Positions 1 to 6,705 of a stretch of DNA of 18,315 nt are shown here, in pieces. Origin of the DNA: CADCVW01 sp035644935 (GTDB taxonomy: Bacteria; Pseudomonadota; Alphaproteobacteria; Sphingomonadales; Sphingomonadaceae); contig DASQNO010000102.1 of NCBI GenBank assembly GCA_035644935.1, positions 1 to 18,315 on the forward strand, written 5' to 3'. The notes beneath the pieces are model-generated. The model worked only from the letters and a program-made list of their open reading frames with translations. It was not told the DNA's origin and did no database searches. Every line of letters starts with the position of its first letter. Position 1 is the first letter of the stretch. A program made the position numbers and the translations under genes.

Positions 1-273
1 GCACAGGATCGACGTCGCGGTCATAGGCGCCACCACGCCCAGGTGGCCCGGCCGAAACGCAAAGCGGCCGGCGCCGAAATCGCATTCGGCCCGACTGTCC
101 CCAAGATCCTGGTGAAGCACCAGCTCGGGTATCGGCGGATCTGGGAAGTCTCCGGGCGGCTGATCAACCTCGATCATCCAGATGCCGTCCGACGCAACCA
201 TGCGACGGTCGGTGACGTGTTCTTGAAAGTTCGCGGTCGTCCGATCGCTGAAATAGCTGTCTGGGGCGGTCAT
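1..273 (-). CDS. AraC-family transcriptional regulator, N-terminal part (third paralogue, runs off left edge)
   Basis: An open frame of 91 codons reads from an ATG at 273 to the window edge without a stop. An in-frame TGA lies five codons before the ATG, and GAAGG sits nine bases before it, which fixes the start. The translation opens with MTAPDSYFSD and contains PPGDFPDPPIPELVL at about 39-53 and CDFGAGRFAFRPG at about 64-76. These match the N-terminal sensor domains of the two complete AraC-like proteins encoded just upstream, which carry QPAGDFPDPP and GAGRFRxxP at the same places. I infer a third tandem paralogue whose DNA-binding domain lies outside the window. It is separated from the second paralogue by 190 bp and may have its own promoter, since no TTGCG direct-repeat operator is visible there. 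Confidence 0.85.
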   Translation of the reverse strand, partial: MTAPDSYFSDRTTANFQEHVTDRRMVASDGIWMIEVDQPPGDFPDPPIPELVLHQDLGDSRAECDFGAGRFAFRPGHLGVVAPMTATSILC

Positions 274-281
274 CCGCGGTC

Positions 282-296
282 GCCTTCAAAGAAGGC
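282..296 (-). promoter_or_regulatory. Small inverted repeat over the ribosome binding site of the third araC paralogue
   Basis: GCCTTC and GAAGGC form a 6-bp stem with a 3-base loop. On the minus strand the second arm is the probable Shine-Dalgarno sequence (GAAGG) of the gene starting at 273. Folding in the mRNA could hide it. The stem is short, so this is only a suggestion. Confidence 0.3.
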
Positions 297-311
297 TGAA
301 GCACGCTGGCG

Positions 312-323
312 ACATGGCCATGT
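312..323. promoter_or_regulatory. 12-bp perfect palindrome in the 190-bp gap before the third araC paralogue
   Basis: ACATGGCCATGT is a perfect palindrome 39 bp upstream of the start codon at 273. It could be a dimer-binding operator, but it may be chance. The rest of the 274-463 gap shows no gene I can support, no clear terminator and no TTGCG direct repeat. Confidence 0.25.
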
Positions 324-463
324 GAGCCCGATCGCATTCCTTCGTACGCGATCGCCGGCGCCTACCTCGAACTCATGCCGGAAAAGGCAGGGCGGCTTTT
401 CGTCAATCGCCTGGGACGGGTGGCTACTCTGCGCGTGCCAACGCTCTGAACTCAACGCGGTCC

Positions 464-1342
464 TCATGATCGGCTCGTGCCTCGATGACGACGATAGTCA
501 CTCGGGCTGACCCCCACTGCCCGTCGAAACAAGCGAGCCAGCGCCTGCGAACTTTCATACCCCACTTCGAAGGCGATCTGGGTCACCGGCGCATCGGTCA
601 ACTCAAGCAAGGCTTTCGCTTTCTCAATGCGAACCTGGAGCTGGTAGCGGTGCGGAGGGACGCCGGTCGATTGCTTGAATGCGCGGGCGAAGTGGAACGG
701 AGAAAGTCCAACCAGTGCAGCAAGTTCTTCGAGCCCGACATTCGCGCTGGCGTGCTCGTTGAGAAATTCAGTGCACCGGCGTGTTTGCCAAGGCGCGAGC
801 CCGCCCCTCGACGATATCCTGATTGGCCGGCGCGCCTCCCGAAGCAGCTCAGACCACAGCGTCAGCAGCGCCGCGTCGGCATAGAGCATTGGGGCATCTC
901 GATCGACCGAACCGGCCTCCCAGATCCTATCCAGCAGCTGATGAAAGAAGGTATTCATGAAAGAAGAAGCGTGCAGATGGCCGAGGTCGACTGCATCGCT
1001 GTTCGTTTCCACCCACCCAGCCAGCTTTTGCGGCGAGAAACCGAGAACGCGGATGTTGTGAGGATCCATGGCAGTCACCTGCGTTGCCGACCGACACGGC
1101 ACTACAACGATCCCGCCAGGTTCAGCCCGAAATCGTCCGGCCCCCAGATCGCAGTCGACCCGTGCTCGCTTGCGATCCTGGATGATCACCATTTCGTCCA
1201 ACGGCGGGTCGGGGAAGTCGCCGGCCGGCTGACGGATGTCGAACATCCACACCGGCATCGAGGCGACCAGCCTGCGGTCCTGGACAAAGGGGGCGAAAGA
1301 TCCTTCCCCGTACCAATCCTCGAAGCTTAAGTCGGCGCACAT
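464..1342 (-). CDS. AraC-family transcriptional regulator (second of the pair)
   Basis: A 292-aa protein with a divergent N-terminal sensor region (about 1-175) and a C-terminal AraC/XylS DNA-binding domain (about 185-288). The domain has both helix-turn-helix units: VGLEELAALVGLSPFHFARA at about 202-221 and the second around VTQIAFEVGYESSQALARLF at about 253-272. It ends in the family-typical GVSPSDYRR. The ATG overlaps the stop of the preceding araC gene in a TAATG junction. GAGG lies five bases before the ATG, so the two are probably co-transcribed and translationally coupled. The DNA-binding region matches the preceding paralogue at 85 of 99 residues, whereas the sensor region is clearly more different. 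I infer that both bind the same operator but sense different signals. The inducer is unknown. Confidence 0.93.
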   Translation of the reverse strand: MCADLSFEDWYGEGSFAPFVQDRRLVASMPVWMFDIRQPAGDFPDPPLDEMVIIQDRKRARVDCDLGAGRFRAEPGGIVVVPCRSATQVTAMDPHNIRVLGFSPQKLAGWVETNSDAVDLGHLHASSFMNTFFHQLLDRIWEAGSVDRDAPMLYADAALLTLWSELLREARRPIRISSRGGLAPWQTRRCTEFLNEHASANVGLEELAALVGLSPFHFARAFKQSTGVPPHRYQLQVRIEKAKALLELTDAPVTQIAFEVGYESSQALARLFRRAVGVSPSDYRRHRGTSRS

Positions 1343-2232
1343 TATCGCCTCGCGCCTCGAAGCCGTCGGTAGTCGCTAGGGCTTGCCCCGACCTCTCGTC
1401 GGAACAGCCTCGCCAGCGCCTGCGAGCTTTCATATCCGACCTCGAACGCGATCTCCGTTACAGGCGCGTCCGTCATCTCGAGCAGCGCCTTAGCTTTCTC
1501 GATCCGGACATTCAGCTGATAGCGGTGCGGCGGGACGCCTGTCGTTTGCTTGAACGCGCGTGCGAAGTGGAACGGCGACAGGCCGACAAGCGCTGCGAGC
1601 TGCTCAAGCCCCACATCATCGCTGGCGTGATCGTGAAGATACTCGATGCAACGCCTTGCCTGCCAGGGCGCCAGGCCGCCGCGCGTGACCGGGCCGAGCG
1701 GCTTGCGCGCCTGGCGCAGCAACTCGCTCCAGAGCGTCAGAAGGACGGCCTCTGTCTGAAGAAGGGACGTCTCCTCTCCCTCGGCCGCTTCGGCCCAAAG
1801 GCGGTCGAGGAGCTGTTCGATCAGGACGTTCTTGAACCCCGTGGAATGCAGCCGCCCCAGGTCCGGGGCACCAGCGTCCTGATTTTCTCCCGCTGACCAA
1901 TCGCGGAGTTTGACCGTGGGTATCGCGATAACGCGAATATGGTGTGGGCTATGGACCACGATGTCCGACGCAATCATCGGCGGGGCTATCACCATCGACC
2001 GCTCGTCCGGGCGCATCCTGAAGCGACCTGCTCCGAAATCGACGGTGGCGTGCACCCCCCTCATGTCCCGCTGCAGCACGAATTCCGGGACAGGTGGATC
2101 GGGAAATGCGCCTGCGGGCTGGACGATATCGAACATCCAGACCCCGCTTTCGGAGACCAGCTGCCGTTCAGTCACATAAGGCGCGAAGGTCCCCTTTGTG
2201 TAATGGTCGAAGTAGCTAGCGGGCGCGGACAC
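1342..2232 (-). CDS. AraC-family transcriptional regulator (first of the pair)
   Basis: Sensor region about 1-185, followed by RGGLAPWQARR and a two-HTH AraC/XylS domain over roughly the last 100 residues (VGLEQLAALVGLSPFHFARA, then VTEIAFEVGYESSQALARLF). I chose the GTG at 2232 (296 aa) because it gives MSAPASYF, aligning with MTAPDSYF of the third paralogue. The frame stays open to a TTG at 2262, which would add ten residues. Neither start has a strong ribosome binding site. It overlaps the next araC gene by one base. A TTGCG-N15-TTGCG operator lies about 150 bp upstream in the orientation opposite to that seen at the target operons, which suggests autoregulation. It is the likely regulator of the operons in this window, but the ligand cannot be deduced. 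Confidence 0.93.
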   Translation of the reverse strand: MSAPASYFDHYTKGTFAPYVTERQLVSESGVWMFDIVQPAGAFPDPPVPEFVLQRDMRGVHATVDFGAGRFRMRPDERSMVIAPPMIASDIVVHSPHHIRVIAIPTVKLRDWSAGENQDAGAPDLGRLHSTGFKNVLIEQLLDRLWAEAAEGEETSLLQTEAVLLTLWSELLRQARKPLGPVTRGGLAPWQARRCIEYLHDHASDDVGLEQLAALVGLSPFHFARAFKQTTGVPPHRYQLNVRIEKAKALLEMTDAPVTEIAFEVGYESSQALARLFRREVGASPSDYRRLRGARR

Positions 2233-2383
2233 GGGCAGCCATGGGTGGGGGCCGTTCAGCAAAGCTGGGCAAGCTCAAGCCATGATCAACAATCGCCATT
2301 TCAACGCTCCCGTGCGCAGACAAGCAAGCTTACACGTCGTGAAGCTATGTCCAAAGGCGTTTGCTGCTGCGCCGGGCCAAATG

Positions 2384-2408
2384 CGCAAGATCGGTTCGCC
2401 GACCGCAA
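2384..2408 (-). promoter_or_regulatory. AraC-type direct-repeat operator upstream of the araC pair (inverted copy)
   Basis: On the minus strand two TTGCG half-sites are separated by GTCGGCGAACCGATC, a 20-bp period. The spacer matches the copy at 11861-11885 in its last 11 bases. Unlike the other four copies, this one reads in the same direction as the downstream gene and lies 151 bp from the chosen start. A different, perhaps repressing or autoregulatory, geometry is inferred. The stretch 2233-2463 holds no other gene I can support. Confidence 0.65.
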
Positions 2409-2463
2409 AAGCGGAACTCTAGCGCCGGACCTCAGTCGCTCGGCAATACCGCTGCTAACACAT

Positions 2464-2607
2464 TCATAGTGACGCGGTGAACCCGGCGATCGCCTGCGCC
2501 TCCACCGGGCGCTCCTTGGCGCCAAGACGTCCGCAGCGTTCCTGGGTGACGTTGGTCACCTTGTCGACAACGAATAGCTTCATCTGCTCACCGACCTGGG
2601 CATGCAC
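2464..2607 (-). CDS. Possible 47-aa small protein downstream of the MFS gene
   Basis: A short frame starting with GTG at 2607, one base after the MFS stop, and ending at a TGA at 2464-2466. An internal ATG would give 39 residues (MKLFVVDKVTNVTQERCG...). About four fifths of its codons end in G or C, like the neighbouring genes, and the tight spacing fits translational coupling at the end of the isochorismatase/MFS operon. It has no transmembrane segment or signal peptide. I do not recognise the family, and it could be a remnant of a longer gene or a non-coding open frame. Confidence 0.4.
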   Translation of the reverse strand: MHAQVGEQMKLFVVDKVTNVTQERCGRLGAKERPVEAQAIAGFTASL

Positions 2608-2608
2608 A

Positions 2609-3808
2609 TCATGCTTGCGCCTTCACCGGGGTGAGTCCACGCATCACAGGACCAGCCGCGACTATGAAGGCCGCGAGGCATCCGAGGAGGACGCCCATGG
2701 CGCCGAAGGCGGACGCAAGACTGTAGGTGGCCGCCCACGGTTGACTGATGAATGGCGAGATGAACTGTCCGAGGAAGATGGCCGATGTCAGGCCGCCGAC
2801 GATGGCTCCTCTGGAGGCTGTAGGTGCGAGTTCCAGGGCAGTGAAGCTGAAGGCGGGCATCATGAGTCCGAGCCCTCCCCCCGCTATCGCCATCGCCGTC
2901 AATGTGACGGCGAAATCGGGTGAGAACGCTACGAGCCCATAGGAGATACCCATCAGCGCGAAGCCCGCGGCGAAAACGTTTCCGGGCGACGCGGCTTGGC
3001 TGATTCGCCGGTAGTTGAGAGAGACCGCCGCCGACACGATCGTGGCGAACCCAATCGCAAGCCCCGCCAGAAACGGCGTGTCGATGCCTCGGTCCGCCAG
3101 CAGGAAGGGCAGCTGGGTGGGAATGAGGTAGAAGGCGATGCTGTTGAGCAAGGCGCCGACGTAGAGCAGCAGGACCAGGCCCCGGTTCGCACGCGCCGGC
3201 GCGACCGCCTCGCCCGCAATCGGCTGGGCTGGCGGTGCCGGCGGGTTCCTAAGCTGGGTGATGACGAGAGGGATCAGCAGCAGCGCAAGAGCGTAAATCG
3301 CGAACGGTGCGCGCCAGTGCAGTCCCGCGAGGAGCCCGCCACCGGTGATGAAGGCGAGACCTCCGATGCCGGTAAAGGCGCCCTGACGGCCCATGAACGC
3401 CTGCCTCTGCGGGCCCGCGAAGTAGTCGCCGGCCAAGGCCGTGGCCACGGTCATGATCGCGCCCACCCCGATGCCGAGCGCCGCCCGTCCGACGAGCAAT
3501 GCCGGAAGACTATCGAGGACGAGGCCGGACGCACCGGCCACCGCAAACAGAATGATGGCCAGCACCAGCAAGGGACGTCGACCGATCCTGTCGGCGAGAA
3601 GGCCCGCCAACGGCGCGCTGATGACGATCGCGGCTGCGGGGACGGTGAGGACGAGGCGGGCCAGCAGCCCGACGTTCGGCGTGCCGTCGAAGTGCGCCTC
3701 GAGCGCGGGGAGGGACGCCGCGATGGTGGCGCCCGACATGACGGTAAGCGAACTGACCAGCAGCAGCGTCAGCGCGGGCCCCTTGAGTGGCAAGCCGGTA
3801 ACGGTCAA
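2609..3808 (-). CDS. MFS transporter (putative drug/metabolite efflux)
   Basis: A 399-aa inner-membrane protein with about twelve hydrophobic segments and the MFS motif A between segments 2 and 3 (GLLADRIGRRP at about 68-78). An Arg-containing segment 4 region, GRAALGIGVGAIM, follows. These features fit the drug:H+ antiporter type of the major facilitator superfamily. The start is a TTG at 3808 that overlaps the upstream stop in TTGA. GGGGA lies eight bases before it, so translation is probably coupled to the isochorismatase-family gene. I infer that it exports a substrate or product of that hydrolase, or a toxic compound sensed by the AraC regulators. The substrate cannot be determined. Confidence 0.93.
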   Translation of the reverse strand: MTVTGLPLKGPALTLLLVSSLTVMSGATIAASLPALEAHFDGTPNVGLLARLVLTVPAAAIVISAPLAGLLADRIGRRPLLVLAIILFAVAGASGLVLDSLPALLVGRAALGIGVGAIMTVATALAGDYFAGPQRQAFMGRQGAFTGIGGLAFITGGGLLAGLHWRAPFAIYALALLLIPLVITQLRNPPAPPAQPIAGEAVAPARANRGLVLLLYVGALLNSIAFYLIPTQLPFLLADRGIDTPFLAGLAIGFATIVSAAVSLNYRRISQAASPGNVFAAGFALMGISYGLVAFSPDFAVTLTAMAIAGGGLGLMMPAFSFTALELAPTASRGAIVGGLTSAIFLGQFISPFISQPWAATYSLASAFGAMGVLLGCLAAFIVAAGPVMRGLTPVKAQA

Positions 3809-4392
3809 AGCCGCCGTCCCCAGTAGCTGTTCTCCTGGTAGAGCTCGCCGACCGTCTTGCCTTCCGGCGTCTGCCAGTCGCGCATGATCTCCGATGCGAT
3901 CGAGCCGACCGTCACCATCACCGCGCCCGCCTGTGTCATCCGCATCATGGCCGCCATCTGGTTCAGCTCGGTGTCCGAGCCTGAGGCGTCGACGACCACG
4001 TACGTCTCGTATCCCGCGCGGATCAGGTCCAGCGTCAGCAGCAGGGTGCAGATGTCGAGCGAGATGCCACCCAGGATTATCTTCTTGCGCCCGGTGGCGG
4101 CGATCGCGTCGCGGAAGGCCGGTTCATCCCAGGCGCTGAGCGTGTGACGCTCCACGCGGGTGGCGTGGCCGGCATGATCGGTGACTTCGCGAAAGAACTC
4201 GCCGCGAAAGCTGCCTTCCTCCCCCAGCATGATGGTCGGCATGTTGAAGAGCCCCGAGAGCCGCGTCAGCGCCTCGGCGTTCTTGCGAAGTAGCAGGTGA
4301 TCGATCGTCTGAAGACCGGGCAGGAAGCCGTCGAGGACGTCGACGAGGACAACGGCGGCATTGTCGCGGGAAAGTTTGTCGGCGTAGTTCAT
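3805..4392 (-). CDS. Isochorismatase-family cysteine hydrolase (YcaC-like)
   Basis: A 195-aa cytoplasmic protein of the isochorismatase-like fold. Asp18 in AAVVLVDVLDGF and Cys115 in GGISLDICTLLL occupy the family's catalytic positions. Arg82 in VERHTLSAWDEPAF is near the basic position, where many members have Lys. GYETYVVVDASGS (about 128-140) and MTQAGAVMVTVGSIASE (about 152-168) are typical of the YcaC-like subgroup, which hydrolyses C-N or related bonds in often unknown substrates. The start is the ATG at 4392, preceded by GGAG. The frame stays open to 4665, but that extension crosses the operator at 4457-4481 and is not protein-like. It is the first gene of an operon with the MFS transporter, 64 nt downstream of the operator. 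Confidence 0.92.
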   Translation of the reverse strand: MNYADKLSRDNAAVVLVDVLDGFLPGLQTIDHLLLRKNAEALTRLSGLFNMPTIMLGEEGSFRGEFFREVTDHAGHATRVERHTLSAWDEPAFRDAIAATGRKKIILGGISLDICTLLLTLDLIRAGYETYVVVDASGSDTELNQMAAMMRMTQAGAVMVTVGSIASEIMRDWQTPEGKTVGELYQENSYWGRRL

Positions 4393-4456
4393 CGGGGTCT
4401 CCGGCCGTTGTGCCTGCCGGCTCTGGTCGAGAGGGTTTTCGGCCGCGGCCCCGCTC

Positions 4457-4481
4457 TTGCGCCGCCCGGACCGATCTTGCG
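4457..4481 (+). promoter_or_regulatory. AraC-type direct-repeat operator upstream of the isochorismatase/MFS operon
   Basis: Two TTGCG half-sites with a 20-bp period enclose CCGCCCGGACCGATC. The proximal half ends 64 nt before the ATG at 4392, almost the same distance as at the other target operons. In the transcribed direction the motif begins CGCAAGATCGG. I infer activator binding just upstream of, or overlapping, the -35 region. The remainder of 4393-4573 shows no gene or convincing terminator. Confidence 0.7.
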
Positions 4482-4573
4482 ATTGTCGCGTGCTTGCTTC
4501 TCGATCCGGCGAGGCTGACGAGCCAAGCTGGCATGACCTTGTCACAATGTGGAGATCGGCAGGCCCCCGACCG

Positions 4574-6010
4574 TTAGAAGCGGTAGGCGAGCATCGCCTC
4601 GGCCAGTCCGACGCTGCGGCCCGGCGGAGTTTCGCGAAAAAACTTTCCTGCACCGAAGCGGGCAATGGTGGCGCTCAGGTTTAAGTGACGGTCGATCTGG
4701 TGAGCGACCGTTGCTCCGATCTCGCGCCCGACGAAGCGCTCGCGACTGAGGTCGCCGGGTTTGATGGGAAAGCCGGGCGGCGAATAGAGCCCGTCATCCG
4801 TGCTTAGGCGCCAGAAGAAGCGCGATTGAAGCGTCAGGCGCGTTCGCGGAGCCACGCCGAGCGACATCGACGGCGTGAAGCCCGCGAGGTTGCCGGGACC
4901 GAGCGGTGTCGTGTTGCCGAAATAGCGTCCGGGCGGCTGCGGCGCGCGGAACGTGCTGAGCGTGGAGTCCCCCCGCCGGCGGTCTCCGCTCGCGATGCCG
5001 CCCTCCAGAGCAAAGGCGGGCGCGAGTGCGCCATCGAACCTCCGTTCGACGCGACCATATACGGTCCAGGCACGGATCGACTCCTCGTTGCCCGTGACGG
5101 GGTCGGTCAGTTCACCCAGCTGGAACGCCGCCTCCGCATCAAAGGACCATTGGAGTAACCGGCGGCCATATCGCGCGCCCAGCGTGTGCCGCGTCTCGTC
5201 GCCGCTCGCATTGTCGTATCGACGGCCCAGGCGCCGGTCGCCAAAGTAATAGATGTCGACCTCCGCGCCATCGTCGAGCTTTCCAGCCGCATAAAGCGCC
5301 GACAAGCGAGCTCCCGGTTCGCGCCGGTCATCGAATGCTCCGGACCGGCTGGTCACCGGCTGCACGACGAAAGCATCCACTCGCCAGGCGCCGACCTGCA
5401 CGCGCAGCAACCCGCCGTCGTGGCTGGCGCGCACGTTGGGGCCTTCTCGCACCGACACGAGCAGGCCGCGGCCGTAATGGAGTTCCTGCCGGCCCACCCG
5501 GACGCGGTGCTGCCTGTTTGCCCCGAAGCGCCCCTCCACGAACGCCTGGTGCAGGTCGAGTTCGTCCTCCTCCACCGGACCGAGAGGCAACTTCTCGCCT
5601 GCTACGCTGCCATGCTTGAATTCGGCGAAGAAACGGACGCGATTGTCGATGACGATGCCGCCATGCACCATGATGCGGCGATGATAGGTGTCGTCGGTTC
5701 CCGGCCGCCCGCCGAAGTTCTCGTCGTCGTAGATTCTCGCGATCACGCGAAACTGCCCGCCGACGTAAGCATAGCTGGCGCCGCCATCACCCAGGGGGAT
5801 GTGCTTGATGCGATCGAGATCTTCGGTGCGCCGGTCCGCATCGGCAAGGTAGGCCCAGTCGTCTTCCTGCGCGTTCGGCGCGAACGGTGGCCGCGCGGGC
5901 GGTCCCGCGGTTGAGACACCTTGTGCGAACGCGGCATCGGCAGCCGGAATCATGACAAGCCCCAAAGCGAGCATGACGAGGGCGCGCACTCGGGCTCGGC
6001 GGACGACCAC
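4574..6010 (-). CDS. Outer-membrane beta-barrel, alginate-export-type porin
   Basis: A 478-aa protein with a Sec signal peptide: basic start VVRRARVRA, hydrophobic core to about 22, and probable cleavage after AFA at 29. The mature part is rich in alternating aromatic/charged strands such as YVGGQFRVIARIY and VRFFAEFKHGS. It ends in LAYRF, the terminal aromatic residue expected for BAM-assembled barrels. GRQELHYGRGLLVSVREGPNVR at about 172-193 resembles the conserved core of the alginate_exp (AlgE-like) family. That family contains many porins of unknown substrate, so alginate itself is not implied. It starts with GTG two bases after the SDR stop and is the last gene of the tyrosinase operon. 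I infer uptake or release of the small molecule handled by the periplasmic enzymes. Confidence 0.85.
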   Translation of the reverse strand: MVVRRARVRALVMLALGLVMIPAADAAFAQGVSTAGPPARPPFAPNAQEDDWAYLADADRRTEDLDRIKHIPLGDGGASYAYVGGQFRVIARIYDDENFGGRPGTDDTYHRRIMVHGGIVIDNRVRFFAEFKHGSVAGEKLPLGPVEEDELDLHQAFVEGRFGANRQHRVRVGRQELHYGRGLLVSVREGPNVRASHDGGLLRVQVGAWRVDAFVVQPVTSRSGAFDDRREPGARLSALYAAGKLDDGAEVDIYYFGDRRLGRRYDNASGDETRHTLGARYGRRLLQWSFDAEAAFQLGELTDPVTGNEESIRAWTVYGRVERRFDGALAPAFALEGGIASGDRRRGDSTLSTFRAPQPPGRYFGNTTPLGPGNLAGFTPSMSLGVAPRTRLTLQSRFFWRLSTDDGLYSPPGFPIKPGDLSRERFVGREIGATVAHQIDRHLNLSATIARFGAGKFFRETPPGRSVGLAEAMLAYRF

Positions 6011-6012
6011 CC

Positions 6013-6705
6013 TCAGCCGCTTCGAGGCAGTCGCGAGACGAGCGGGGCGGAGCCGTGCTCGTCAGCAATCAACTCGGCCGCGAGCGCTCCCACCTCTTCC
6101 GCTGACACGCCGGTCACATCGGTCGCGGGGCGGCTGCGCGTCGCGACCAGTGCGGCAATCATGATCTGCCGTACCCGCACACCGGTCCCCTCCGACTCGG
6201 CGTGGAGCGATCTTCCTAGCATTGCCACCGCGGCGGCCGTGATCGACACCAGACTGGAATTCGGAACCGGGAACTCGGCGGCGGCCCCGAGGATCTGCAC
6301 GTAAGTCCCGCCGCTCCGCTGCAACAGCGGCACGAATGCCCGCGCTACGGCGTAGTGGCTGGTGAGGTTGTCCGCGATGACCTGATGCCACTCTTCAGCG
6401 GACACGCCGACCAGCGGCCCACCCTGCCACCAGCCGCCGAGCGAGGCGACGACGGCGTTCAGCGGACCTGATGCGGCGACCAGCTGGGCCAAGACCTGCG
6501 CACCCTCGAGTTCGCCCACGGCGCCGGGGATCAGAGCCAATTGGTCAGTCTGGCCGATGGCGTCGAGCAGCCGATCGCCCTTCTCCTTCGCTCGCACAGG
6601 CACGACCACCGCGAAGTCGCGATCGAGCAGCGCGCGCACGATGCCTTCGCCGACGTCTCCAGTGCCGCCAGCCACGAGGACGCGCAGAGGTGGGGTGTTC
6701 GTCAT
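6013..6705 (-). CDS. SDR-fold NAD(P)-binding protein lacking the catalytic Ser-Tyr-Lys
   Basis: A 230-aa Rossmann-fold protein with the nucleotide-binding motif GGTGDVGEG at 13-21 and the structural Asn113 in ADNLTSHYAVARAF. The usual YxxxK is replaced by V153-SIT-A157 in SLVSITAAAVAML, and the Ser 13 residues earlier is Gly140 (VQILGAAAE). This makes it a degenerate short-chain dehydrogenase/reductase, possibly a ligand-binding or accessory subunit rather than an oxidoreductase. The chosen ATG at 6705 overlaps the upstream TAA in TAATG and is preceded by GGAGG. The open frame to 6954 is an artefact of overlap with the amidohydrolase. It is the only member of its five-gene operon without an export signal. 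Confidence 0.88.
   Translation of the reverse strand: MTNTPPLRVLVAGGTGDVGEGIVRALLDRDFAVVVPVRAKEKGDRLLDAIGQTDQLALIPGAVGELEGAQVLAQLVAASGPLNAVVASLGGWWQGGPLVGVSAEEWHQVIADNLTSHYAVARAFVPLLQRSGGTYVQILGAAAEFPVPNSSLVSITAAAVAMLGRSLHAESEGTGVRVRQIMIAALVATRSRPATDVTGVSAEEVGALAAELIADEHGSAPLVSRLPRSG

Noticed and set aside
43..510. Plus-strand frame of 155 codons
   Set aside because: It is antisense to the third AraC paralogue, whose translation clearly matches the family, and has no recognisable domain.
2477..2923. Plus-strand frame starting 68 nt after the inverted operator
   Set aside because: The spacing is suggestive, but the translation is unlike a protein and is antisense to the MFS gene. At most an antisense transcript is possible.
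4393..4665. N-terminal extension of the isochorismatase-family protein
   Set aside because: It crosses the operator and overlaps the porin gene. The ATG at 4392 has a good Shine-Dalgarno sequence and aligns with the family start.
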